A stretch of 27,015 nucleotides of DNA, from the NCBI GenBank assembly GCA_900128395.1, contig LT649423.1:1-27015 (forward strand). Reading direction: 5' to 3'. A program made the position numbers and the translations under genes. This document shows positions 1-9,153 of the stretch, piece after piece; the stretch's first letter is position 1, and each line of letters begins with the position of its first letter. A model generated the notes under the pieces. That model was not told the DNA's origin. It did no database searches and was given only the letters and a program-made list of their open reading frames with translations. Source of the stretch: Stramenopiles sp. TOSAG23-2 (Eukaryota; Sar).

Positions 1-1
1 A

Positions 2-535
2 ACACCTATTGTATGTGCATGTGAACACGGACGTATGGATGATGTCGAATTATTTATGAATCTTCATCCTTTTCACAAGTATATTACTAATTGTGATGTG
101 AATGGCTACAGAGATGATATGACAGTGAAAGATATGGTGAGTCAAGTCGGTAGAAGTAGTAGTGGTGGTGAATGTACACCTTTAATGGCAGCTGCAGCGT
201 ACGAACATTTCCAAGTAGTTCAATATTTGATTGAACAAGGTGAAGCTGATCCTAATATTACAAGTAGGTATGAAGAGAATGCATTACATCCTGCAGCATG
301 TCATAACAGAAAGAATACTGAGTTGATTGAATTGTTATTAACTCATATGTCTCTTGATAGCATTAATAAGAAGGACAGGGAGGGAGACACTCCCCTGGAT
401 GGGGCATATGCATATAATCGTAGTCCAATTCAACAAGAGATCATTGCACTTTTACGTTCAAAAGGTGGAAAAGCAAATAATTTTGATGAAAATGGTAGAC
501 ATGTAGGATATAATAATGGTGATTTAAATCATTAA
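2..535 (+). CDS. Ankyrin-repeat protein, 3' part (5' end outside the window)
   Basis: The frame is open from base 2 (reading TPIVCACEHGRMDDVELF), so the ATG at 35 is probably internal and the gene begins left of the window. About three ankyrin repeats are visible. One starts at TPIVCACEHGR. A second starts at CTPLMAAAAYEHFQVVQYLI, and a third runs from NALHPAACHNRKNTELIELL into GDTPLDGAYAYN. The C-terminal tail contains LLRSKGGKANNFDENGRHVG and ends in NGDLNH. From memory, tails of this type (GGKAN-DENGR-VG-GDLN) close many stramenopile ankyrin proteins. Ankyrin repeats bind other proteins; no catalytic domain is seen in this part, so the cellular role is unknown. The stop is TAA at 533-535. 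Confidence 0.85.
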   Translation, partial: TPIVCACEHGRMDDVELFMNLHPFHKYITNCDVNGYRDDMTVKDMVSQVGRSSSGGECTPLMAAAAYEHFQVVQYLIEQGEADPNITSRYEENALHPAACHNRKNTELIELLLTHMSLDSINKKDREGDTPLDGAYAYNRSPIQQEIIALLRSKGGKANNFDENGRHVGYNNGDLNH

Positions 536-1116
536 TTTCTTTTCACTCACATAAAATCACATTTCAAATTAAAGATATTAAATATAAATTAAAAAACACC
601 CATTTTGTAAAAAAAACACTATTTTTTTCTTAATTTATGCAGAATATAAAGGCACTCTTTCTCTCATCGACATCAAGCATTCACTACACACCCACCTAAA
701 CGAGTTTTTAACTTTGAGAGAAAGTCCATGACGATAACGTGTTTTAAAAATATATAAAAAATATTAAAAAATCAAAAATGCATTTTCTAAATTACAAAAA
801 CTTAAAATAAATTTTACACCACGCGCACACACATGTTTAAAACGAATTCACATTGGATGTGTCCAATATATAATTCTCATTATGTATACTTGTTTCCATG
901 CACACCTTTCCCCTTTTTTCATACTCGTATTATTAAACGCTACGAACACAAAACTGATGCCTCCTCTATCCCACGTGTTGTCCAAAAAACCATCTTTTAT
1001 TCCAGCTATTTAAATACATTTATCAAACACATTTTTATTTATAAAAAACTAACTACTACTAACATATATCTTTGCATGTATTATTCACAAACTATAAAAA
1101 AATAAAACATACAAAT
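536..1116. other. AT-rich spacer, no gene seen
   Basis: This stretch separates the ankyrin gene from the convergent mitochondrial protein gene. It is AT-rich with A and T homopolymers. A 90-codon open frame at 833-1105 has skewed composition (Tyr, Phe, Ile, Lys, His) and no recognisable motif, so I do not call it a gene. It presumably holds the 3' UTRs of both flanking genes. I see no RNA gene. Confidence 0.5.
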
Positions 1117-1530
1117 TTAATTGAATTGTGCTTCGTATTTAGCTGCATTACCTGGTGTTTTCATCCATTCTTCAAACTCGTCACATGATTTGTTGAATAC
1201 TTCTTCGTTACCTGGTTGTGCAATAAAATCATCAAATTTATCTGAAAACATGGATGGTACCATATCAACTGGACCGGAATCACCTGCAACCACCGTTGCT
1301 GGTTCTTCTTCTTTACTACTACCAGTCATTTTAGAGATCAATACACACGTTGCAATAAGTCCAATATATGCTGCTACGATTTGTTCATCTTTTGGCAAAT
1401 ATTGACGTACTACAGCTTCTGCACCTTCATATGTAACATTTGCATCTGAACCAAAATTTCTTCTTGCAACACGTTGTGTTGGTTGTGTTCTAACACTTTT
1501 TTTCACAGCAGTTTGCATTAAACGAAACAT
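1117..1530 (-). CDS. Small mitochondrial single-pass membrane protein, possibly an ATP synthase accessory subunit
   Basis: The product has 137 residues. Residues 1-28 form a typical mitochondrial presequence: rich in Arg, Lys, Ser and Thr, no acidic residue, ending in VARRNFGS, which suggests cleavage near the Arg-Asn-Phe motif. One hydrophobic segment lies at about 51-67 (IVAAYIGLIATCVLISK), followed by an acidic soluble tail. The tail carries a duplicated motif: FDDFIAQPGNEE (about 99-110) and FEEWMKTPGNAA (about 119-130). The layout (presequence, QYLPKDEQ just before one TM helix, short acidic tail) recalls the subunit k/Atp19-type accessory subunits of mitochondrial F1Fo ATP synthase, but the similarity is weak and the family call is inference. 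The gene has one exon, and the leader upstream of the ATG is purine-rich on the coding strand. Confidence 0.75.
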   Translation of the reverse strand: MFRLMQTAVKKSVRTQPTQRVARRNFGSDANVTYEGAEAVVRQYLPKDEQIVAAYIGLIATCVLISKMTGSSKEEEPATVVAGDSGPVDMVPSMFSDKFDDFIAQPGNEEVFNKSCDEFEEWMKTPGNAAKYEAQFN

Positions 1531-2480
1531 CTTCTTCTTTTTTTTTCTCTTTATATTTATTTTTCTTTCTTACTATATACGAATAATGTATTGATAATAT
1601 GTTTTTCCACACAAAGATATATCTATCTGTCTGTACAATTATCTATCTACGAAGTATTACATTTCTATTAACTAAACATATATATATATTCATTCATTTT
1701 CTATTAATAATTAACAACAAATATATTTATAAATATTATATTTTTGATCTATTTATCCATTAGTAAATCATAAAATTGGAAGAATGGTATAGAATACACA
1801 ATTTATTGTTTTCTATTAGCAATAGTATTTTACAGTAATGATGGAGGTATATAGGGTAATAATAATAAGTACATTTATTGTATTCTATTGTTTTTTTATG
1901 GATGACGATATAATATTAGAATAGTAATAAGTGTAAAATTATATAATGATATAATTAATAATGTACATTGGTGAATAAATATCCATTTTCATTTTCATAT
2001 TCAAAAGGGAGGAAAGAATATCTATTGTATTTAGCATAAAACTGTGTGGCCTGGTTTCCGCGTAATGGTGTGGCCTCGTTAAATCACAAATGGGTCGATT
2101 GGGATCCAACCACCCACGAATGATTTCTACCTATCAAAGGACCGATAATTTATACTTGAATGGCGAAATTAGAATATCAATCCTCACATCAATTCGGTTT
2201 CTGCCTATCAAATGACCAAAATTTATACTTGAATGGCGAAATTAGAATATCAAAAACTTCAAAGGGAAATTAGAATATCAGAAATCTTCACCATCATCGA
2301 TTTCACCTTAAAGGGAAATTAGAAAATCAAAAAATCAGAAAAATCAGAGAGTCTCTCTGGAAAAATATCGAATGACACATAATTTAAAAAAATAATTTGA
2401 AGATAGATTTCGATTTATATAAAATATTGAAAAAATACAACTAGGTAAATACTACTACTGGAGAGATTTTAAATATTATA
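1531..2480. other. AT-rich spacer between the mitochondrial protein gene and the receptor-kinase 3' end
   Basis: No coding frame of any quality is present. The left part (1531-2000) is simple AT-rich sequence. The right part (about 2040-2345) is less AT-rich and holds the degenerate direct repeats listed separately. The end of the receptor gene's 3' UTR should lie near its right edge. Confidence 0.5.
2124..2330. repeat. Degenerate direct repeats sharing GAAATTAGAATATCA
   Basis: Two near-identical units of 56-57 bases lie at 2124-2180 and 2198-2253. Both read TTTCT-CCTATCAAA-GACC, then TTTATACTTGAATGGCGAAA and TTAGAATATCAA. Two shorter copies of the right-hand half follow at about 2258-2281 and 2308-2330 (AAAGGGAAATTAGAAWATCA). 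The copies diverge by a few substitutions and small indels, so this is a decaying local tandem expansion rather than a CRISPR or a satellite. Confidence 0.8.
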
Positions 2481-5400
2481 TCACACAACATGCCTTTTAC
2501 TTGCTCTTTTACTCCAATTTGTAAGAATGTTTCGTACAAGAGATAAACGTGGTCGATCTTCCATTTTTTGTGACCAACATAAATTGACAAGGTCAACATA
2601 TCCAAGTCCTGTTTTTTTGTCATAAAAATGAAAATTTTTCAATGATTCCATATCTTTCAACGTAATCTCAGGTCGTAAACTATCATTCACAACAGCACGA
2701 TTGATCATATTCACTGGCTCGCCTTCAAATGGCATTTTATTTGTAAGCAAGGCCCATAATAAAACACCTATGGAGAAAACATCGCCAGCTTCTGAATATT
2801 GTTCTAACATTAACATTTCAGGCGGTAACCATCCCGCAAAGTTAGATTCATCACCAAGAACTTCAGCTTTATTACTTTTAACGATATTTTTATGAATCCC
2901 AGATAATTTTACCTTTATTTCTTGTGCATTTTTTTCCTTTGGTTGAAATAAACAAAACATTTCACTAGCAGATAAATGTCCATGGAAAACATTTCGTTCG
3001 TGTAAATATTCAAGAACATTGCATAATTTAGTAAGAATCTGTAGTTTTCTATTCCATCCTAATGATGGACCTTTATTTAGTATTAAACTCTTTAAAGTTT
3101 CGTACTCTTGTTCTTTTACTTGCTTGAACAATAAAAAACTTTTTGAATTATTAATCTTTACCGGATTCCATGTACAACCAATACATTCTAATAAATTTAC
3201 ATGTTTATAAGAAAATAAATTTGAAATTTCTTCAAGTATTTTTCGTTCACTACGTTGAATATTTTTTAGTTTCTTTCCACGTCGAAATTTCAACTTTAAA
3301 GCATAAATTGTCGTTTCTGTTGATATCACTTTGCCACAAATATATGACTCATGCAATATACTTTTATCCATTGGAGAATCAAAAAGCTGAATGTTGCTAG
3401 TATCTACAAACCAATCATGTTTAGTTGCATCTAACGTATTATCATTGGTCGCTGATGATGCTGTCTTTTTTACACCTGTTGTGCCCATTGCTGCTGGGTT
3501 GTTTTTCCATTCGTTTAAACTTAACCCAACTTCCGGGCCACTATATTCAACTTCATATTTAAGTTTTGTACATGCCGTTGATGCAGAACATCGTTCTTTT
3601 ACATCACCATTCCAGCAAGATTCTGTGATTTTTTGCATACCTTCCGCTTCCGCTTCACTCATTCCAGTCCCATCAAACACCCATGTTGGGCGTAAATTTT
3701 GTTTTGCAACATGTAAACTTTGTTGATATGCATTCAGATCGCTATCAAAATATGGTTCCTTTCTCGTTGCGATTTCGTATAATATAAGCGAGAAAGCAAA
3801 AATATCACCAGCAGTAGTGTAATCTCCGCCTAATGTAACTTCTGGAGGTTGATAAAGAAGTGTACCTTTCGGCCCTTTGAGACCAGGAGCTAAATTTTTT
3901 GTATCGCCTTGTCCATCATCAATTGCGACATTGTTCCGTAGCGCTGATAACCCATTTAGAGAGCCCGAAAATGAGCTATTAGAAGCACCACCTTCACTAT
4001 CATCTTTCTCAAATTCACTTAAACCAAAATCACTAATTTTACAAACCCAATGCTCATCAACAAGGATATTCTCACTTTTCATATCACAATGTGTCATTCC
4101 TTTTGAGTGCAAATATTCAAGACCAAGAGCAATATTAAATGCAAAGTCCCATAGTCTATTTGCATTTAAACGAATGGTAGGATCTTGTAAAATACCGCTA
4201 AGAGTTCCTCGTTCCATATAATCTACAACAAGAGAACTTTGTTCTAAAATGGCACCAATGAATTGGACTAAATGTTTATGACGTAAATCAACTAGACTCA
4301 CTAATTCTGCTACAAAGTCTGCATTTGAAAGTGCAGCTTTTGAAAATTTCTTTATAGCAACTTTGGTGTTTCCATATGTACCCAACCAAACTGTTCCATA
4401 GGCACCTGTTCCAATACTTTTCACAATCACCACTTCATTGGAATTGATGGTCCATGCATCTGATTTTGCAGATACAATTCGTTTGATGCTTTTGTAATAA
4501 TTTGTATTTGTACAAGTTTCCAATATTTTAATTACAATATTTGTAAATCTTGGGTTGAAAAAAAAAGCCCACAATACAAAGGCGGTCCACCATCTGCAAA
4601 ATGCACCAATGAGGACATTAATGGTTCCATCATTGTTTATTGTCGTGCTGTGGAGCGTAGCGTATGAATGAGTGATGTGTTAGAGACAATGCCCTTTTTA
4701 TTAGGTTTAGGATAATATAGAAGTTACTTACATTCTTAAATATAAAATTGTTGGTATTATTTGACATATTGTGCCATTGTAAACGGCTAATGAGATTGAA
4801 TGACTATCTTGAAAAATACTTTCAACATATGTATTTTGAATCGATAATAAAACTGCATATAAAATAATAGAAAATTCTATGAATGAAATGATAGGTATAT
4901 ATGTCAAAGCCGTATTTACTGGGCATACGTTGTGGACATAAAACAATGGAGCAATATTAGGCTTTACATTTGGATTTGAATATAATGGTTCAGGCCCTCG
5001 TATTTCTACATCTACGATTGCCCAAATTATTAAATAGACAATTACAAAAGCAAAGACGGCCAATGTTGTCATAATCATTTTCCTAGATTCACCTGGAAGA
5101 TATGTTTTTACTTTTTTACTTGAAAAAATGGCTGTCATTGATCTTAATCTACATACTAAAGGAATAATAGTAAATACTGTTGAAAAATATCGAAATGCAA
5201 ACTCTAAAGTGCAATGTATATTATTACCAGATTCTACATTTGGCTCCGCAGTAGTCAATATGACTTCAATGTTGACGCAAATTATACCAAAATACAATAC
5301 GTTTTCATAATTTCGTTGTTGAATATCCTTATCATTCAACTTTTGTTTTTTGAAATATGGAATGATATATGTCCCAATTATGGCACACGTACAATAAACG

Positions 5401-7259
5401 GCATGGGCGATAGCAATTACATGAAGAATTGAAAAAAATATTGGTATAGCATCATAGATTTTACTTCTATCATTTAATGATAGAACGTTTGGACAAAGGT
5501 ATCCTTCATGTACAGCACTTTTCCAATTGCGCCTCATTTCGCTTCGGTTTTCCGATATTACACTACAAAGTGCATGATTCATAGCAACACTTTCTATTTG
5601 TTTCCACCGTTGCTTGTAATTATTTTTTATAGTGTAATAGATTTTAAAAACCTTTTGCAAATTATCATCTTCAAATTGGTAATCTTTTAAAAAGGTGTAA
5701 ATTGGAGATGGAACATGTTTCTCATTAAAAAGTCTATCGTTTATCCTTTTTGCTTGCTTTTGTAATGATACAGATAGTGTTTTGTGAAGTGCTTGAGGTT
5801 TATCATCACAGTTTGCTTTTGAAAAATTTCGATAAACATCAGGATGTTCATTTTTGCATATATCTTTAAATATTTCTCTACGCGTTAGACGGCATTCTTT
5901 AGTAGATGTAGGAAACAAAACATCAAACATTTCAAATTCTGTTTCTGCATATTCATAAAATAAAACATCTGGTTTCCACCACCACATAAGAACCATTTCT
6001 TTCCGGTCTTTTGCTGCAGCCCATATTTCAGCAACGTTAGAAATAGTATAACCTCCCCGTTGTTTTGGTCCATGAAAACTAAGACTGACATTATTTAGCG
6101 GTATCATAAATTTTGAAAAATCTCCCCAATCGCATTTTTCTAATATTATTGCTGACCCAATGCAAGTTGATGGATTTAACGTGCAATTATTAATACCATT
6201 TCCATCAAAATAGCCATGAAACACTATTGTATCATTATTTGAGAATCGATGAAAATATTTATCTCCTAAATTTGTATTTAATGGTGGACATAATGATGAT
6301 TTTATTGATTCTAAAGGATAAAAACGATTGCAATATTCAGTCCAATTTACCGGCCTTTTAAATAATCGTGCCATTTTCTCTCGGTCTTGAAAACCACGAT
6401 AAGTAGCAAGTGAATGATCTGTATCCACTGCCCATTTAGGTACCATTAAGGCTATCCGTCCTATGAAACCTATTAAACCACCTCTCTCTATTGTACGATT
6501 TAAAGCCATTTTTTCAACCCGTTTAGCAACTGATTCCCAATATTCAAATTGCACATGCGCACATGGTTTTGTCGGATCAGTGCATTTGCAAGTTAAATTA
6601 AGGCGATTTGTTCCAGCTATATATGCGTTATTGATGCACCCACCATTTTTTATTGCATCTAAATCATATGCTGAAACTTTTTCTCTTGTATAAAGTGGAG
6701 TTTCTATATGCTCTTCATAAAATCCTTTTGAAACAGATTTATCGTAGCGATATAATACAGGGTATTTCATATACTCTACCATAAAAATCTGAGCCGCGTT
6801 AGACACAAGGTTTGCACTAAGCCAATTTTGGGGGGCAATATAAATTTCTTGACCTCGAAATAGCTCTCCAACTGGCGACGTATCACATCGTTTTAATTTT
6901 CGGTCAGAATCATCTATGCAAATACGATTTGTATAGTCATAATTCGTACATTCTTCCATAGGAAAAACACCAATATCTAATTTATTTATTAAATCACGGA
7001 AACATCCGTCTCTATATGGATTTAGACATTTTCTCACGGACAAGTCGCATTTTGGTGGCAGTGGAATTGCATCCCCACAGTCAGCACAATCAAAATTTAT
7101 TATACAATCACTGTCTTTCTCACAAGGGCATAATACTCCACTATTTGTTGATGATGGCAAACACGCAATAATAGGTTGAACTATACAACTAAATTTAAAT
7201 AGAAGAAGTAATGAAGAGAAAATCAATAATGAAATATTTTTAGTATGGCAAAAAAGCAT
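2481..7259 (-). CDS. Class C-type 7TM receptor fused to a TKL kinase and a pseudokinase (GPCR-TKL), two exons
   Basis: Exon 1 is 7259-4732 and exon 2 is 4593-2481 (TGA stop); the intron is 4731-4594. The predicted product has 1546 residues. Residues 1-33 are a signal peptide. Residues about 34-600 form a Cys-rich, N-glycosylation-rich ectodomain. Seven TM segments follow at about 604-635, 651-672, 683-706, 728-750, 783-810, 819-841 and 842-866. C683 at the start of TM3 and C779 before TM5 could form the usual GPCR disulfide. TM7, with the class C-like motif FFFNPRFTNIVIKIL, is encoded by the kinase exon, which itself has no in-frame ATG upstream of its kinase domain. The TKL kinase (about 900-1185) has GTGAYG, Lys924, Glu939, HCD Asp1013, Asn1018, DFG Asp1031 and a PPE motif. 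A degenerate kinase (about 1260-1535) follows. Fusions of this kind are known as oomycete GPCR-bigrams. Expected role: plasma-membrane receptor with its own cytoplasmic kinase. Confidence 0.85.
4594..4731 (-). other. Intron joining the 7TM exon to the kinase exon
   Basis: On the minus strand the donor is AGAAT|GTAAGTAACTT and the acceptor is GGTGCATTTTGCAG|ATGG. The intron is 138 nt, close to the 135 and 178 nt introns elsewhere in the window. Exon 1 ends on two bases (AT) and exon 2 supplies A, so codon 843 is Ile. The frame then continues WWTAFVLWAFFF into the kinase. If unspliced, translation would stop at the TAA inside the donor itself. Confidence 0.85.
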
Positions 7260-7285
7260 TCTCTCGCTCTCTCTCTCTCCCTGCC
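7260..7285. repeat. (CT)n microsatellite next to the receptor start codon
   Basis: The sequence CTCTCGCTCTCTCTCTCTCC directly precedes the receptor ATG. On the coding strand it is a GA-rich tract in the presumed 5' leader. It may act as a promoter-proximal or leader element, or be neutral. Confidence 0.7.
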
Positions 7286-7462
7286 TGCTTTTATGATTTA
7301 TGATGTGTATTTTATCTTTTTATAGTTATATATACATATATAGATAATAATAATGGGAGATCAACTATTTATATATATATATATGTTTTCAATTATCTAT
7401 ATCTAAAAAAAACTTTATTGAATTTATGTATTGCAACTATTGGCTATATTGGCAACATTGTA

Positions 7463-7484
7463 CCTTGCCAGGCTTGCCAGCTTG
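7463..7484 (+). repeat. Short direct repeat, left copy (CCTTGCCAG-TTGCCAG)
   Basis: The 22-base word CCTTGCCAGGCTTGCCAGCT-TG recurs at 8084-8105 in the same orientation with 20 of 22 bases equal. Each copy contains TTGCCAG twice. The copies flank the GC-richer block; see the finding. Confidence 0.7.
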
Positions 7485-8083
7485 AGCACGTGCTTGATGA
7501 TGAAGAATTAGAATGGTGGTGGCGTGGTGGTAGAGTGCCCAGGGAGTGCTAGATCTAGTGTGGTAGCTATAGATAGTCGTATATGCGAATAGCATGCAGT
7601 AGCTAGCGGGGTTTCCTGTGAGTAGCCGCCTATAGATAGTATAGTCGGAGTGCTGGAGTGCCTCGCCGCTATGCAGTAGTAGTGGCTTTTTGGTATATTT
7701 CAGGAAAAAGGCACTCAACCAATACCTAATAACTATAACACTACTATTTTCGACTCCTATCAACCATAATATCGTGACATCGTATATCCTATGTAATTTC
7801 TGTAGTCGTCTACTATAGATAGATAGATAGAGCTAGCTCTATAGCGTATCATCGAGAAGTGATGCACCTTTCTGATCAACAAACAGCATAAACTGGCATA
7901 TAGCATATATAGTAATAGGTAATAGAGCAGAAGATTAAGATGATAGCAGTTACTGTAGTAGCAGTTGCCATACTCATATATGGCATACATATATTCTATT
8001 TATACATTTTTACATTTAAAAGTGCAAAAGTAAACAAGTTAATAAAAGGATAATATTTTGTGGATATGGACAATAGAGATTTT

Positions 8084-8105
8084 CCTTGCCAGTTTTGCCA
8101 GCTTG
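8084..8105 (+). repeat. Short direct repeat, right copy
   Basis: This is the partner of 7463-7484, differing only where GC is replaced by TT in the middle. It lies about 30 bases upstream of the ATG at 8137, in the presumed 5' UTR of the membrane protein gene. Confidence 0.7.
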
Positions 8106-8136
8106 CCTGTACATATATCTTATAATATCCCCTACG

Positions 8137-9153
8137 ATGTCTGGAAATCGTATAAGTTACCCACCAACACAAGAAGAGTTTGAAGCAATGTTGCAGAAAA
8201 TACAATTATTAGAAGAAAAAGAACTTCAAGTTAATCTGTCTTTAGATGAAAATACTCAATCAACTAACAAAGATACTAAAGTCTTTGTAAAATCAATCGA
8301 ATTGGGATCACTACCTAAACCTGAAAGAGCTAGGAATAGGCGTGCAATCAATAGGAATTCGTGGGTTGACGCGTATCATGATATCACAGCAAGGAAACAA
8401 AACACAGTAATATTAGGAGAGGAAATTTCCATCGACGATTTTCTCGATTGGAGAGTTAAATGGAGTCAACGTGGTATGTTACTATTTGGATTTTTGTCAA
8501 TGATCACGTTTCTAATCAATGGCCTATTCCTGAATAGTGTTTTCGGCGGTTATACACTTATTTGCTTTGGTACAGCTACGATTCTCTGTGTTTGCATATT
8601 TTGTTACAAAAATTTTTCTCTATTTTTAATAAAACGTTTACTAAAAGAACCAAACGTTGTTTGTATTATTTTGCTTGCAGTTTTAAATTTTATCATCGAA
8701 ATTAGGTCAACATGGTCAGAAGTTGCATGGGTCTATGGTTTGCTGTACATGCTTGTTGCTTTCGCATTTATAAGTATGGATGCTGTTAAATTAAGATGCA
8801 GAGTTACTGTACTTTGTTTTGGTAATATTTTCATTATTATAAATGCATTTAATATTTATAATTGTATATTCGGTGAATCTGCCGTTGGTGTGGTACTTTT
8901 TAAATACACAGTTTATGGAAAAGAGTATTCATTCATGAGACGTGCAACTCAAAGATCTATTTTCATCCAAATTGCTTTATTCAGTATTAGTGCGGTATAT
9001 ACATTGTTTCATGATAAAAAAATGGAATTGATGCTATTTCTAACAAGCAATGTATACCGTAAAAGTGGTACTGTATTAGAAGAAATGATGTCAATTTCAT
9101 TCAAAAAACGAGAAGAAAAAAAAAAACCATCATCAAGTAGTAGAGCACACTAG
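8137..9153 (+). CDS. Six-pass membrane protein of unknown family
   Basis: The ATG at 8137 (MSGNRISYPPTQEEF) gives 338 residues and a TAG stop. The same frame is open upstream, but only with non-ATG codons, so 8137 is the likely start. The N-terminal ~110 residues are soluble and charged, with a short helical stretch (FEAMLQKIQLLEEKEL) and an ISIDDFLDWRVKWSQRG segment just before the membrane. Six hydrophobic segments follow: MLLFGFLSMITFLINGLF, GGYTLICFGTATILCVCIF, VVCIILLAVLNFIIEI, WVYGLLYMLVAFAFISM, VTVLCFGNIFIIINAF and SIFIQIALFSISAVYTLF. The tail is Lys/Glu- then Ser-rich (KKREEKKKPSSSSR). There is no signal peptide. I cannot assign a family, so no function is proposed. Confidence 0.85.
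   Translation: MSGNRISYPPTQEEFEAMLQKIQLLEEKELQVNLSLDENTQSTNKDTKVFVKSIELGSLPKPERARNRRAINRNSWVDAYHDITARKQNTVILGEEISIDDFLDWRVKWSQRGMLLFGFLSMITFLINGLFLNSVFGGYTLICFGTATILCVCIFCYKNFSLFLIKRLLKEPNVVCIILLAVLNFIIEIRSTWSEVAWVYGLLYMLVAFAFISMDAVKLRCRVTVLCFGNIFIIINAFNIYNCIFGESAVGVVLFKYTVYGKEYSFMRRATQRSIFIQIALFSISAVYTLFHDKKMELMLFLTSNVYRKSGTVLEEMMSISFKKREEKKKPSSSSRAH

Larger units (their letters stand above)
7286..8136. other. Spacer between two divergent genes, with a GC-richer block
   Basis: This region lies between the divergent receptor (-) and membrane protein (+) genes and should contain both promoters. From about 7440 to 7700 it is clearly richer in G and C than the surrounding DNA. It carries recurring CTATAGATAG words (about 7567, 7630 and 7813), a GATA run at 7816-7829 and a 16-base palindrome at 7827-7842 (ATAGAGCTAGCTCTAT). 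Two minus-strand open frames (7437-7763 and 7760-7990) show no family motif, so I treat them as chance. The 5' UTR of the 8137 gene should lie at the right edge. Confidence 0.5.

Noticed and set aside
833-1105. Ninety-codon plus-strand open frame
   Set aside because: Low-complexity composition typical of AT-rich non-coding DNA, no motif, and located in a convergent 3' spacer.
2040-2120. Possible tRNA-like segment (GGGTCGATTGGGATCC)
   Set aside because: The spacing does not fit a T-arm, and no acceptor or anticodon stem could be paired around it.
4728-7259. Receptor as a separate six-TM gene ending at the TAA at 4728-4730
   Set aside because: The stop lies within a perfect GTAAGT donor; ending there would lose TM7 and leave the kinase without a start.
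7437-7990. Two minus-strand frames in the GC-richer block
   Set aside because: Tyr/His/Leu-rich strings without motifs, and the first overlaps the repeated TTGCCAG word; chance open frames are more likely.
8086-8136. Start of the six-pass protein at 8086
   Set aside because: That codon is TTG, and the added residues come from the short repeat at 8084-8105; the ATG at 8137 is the sensible start.
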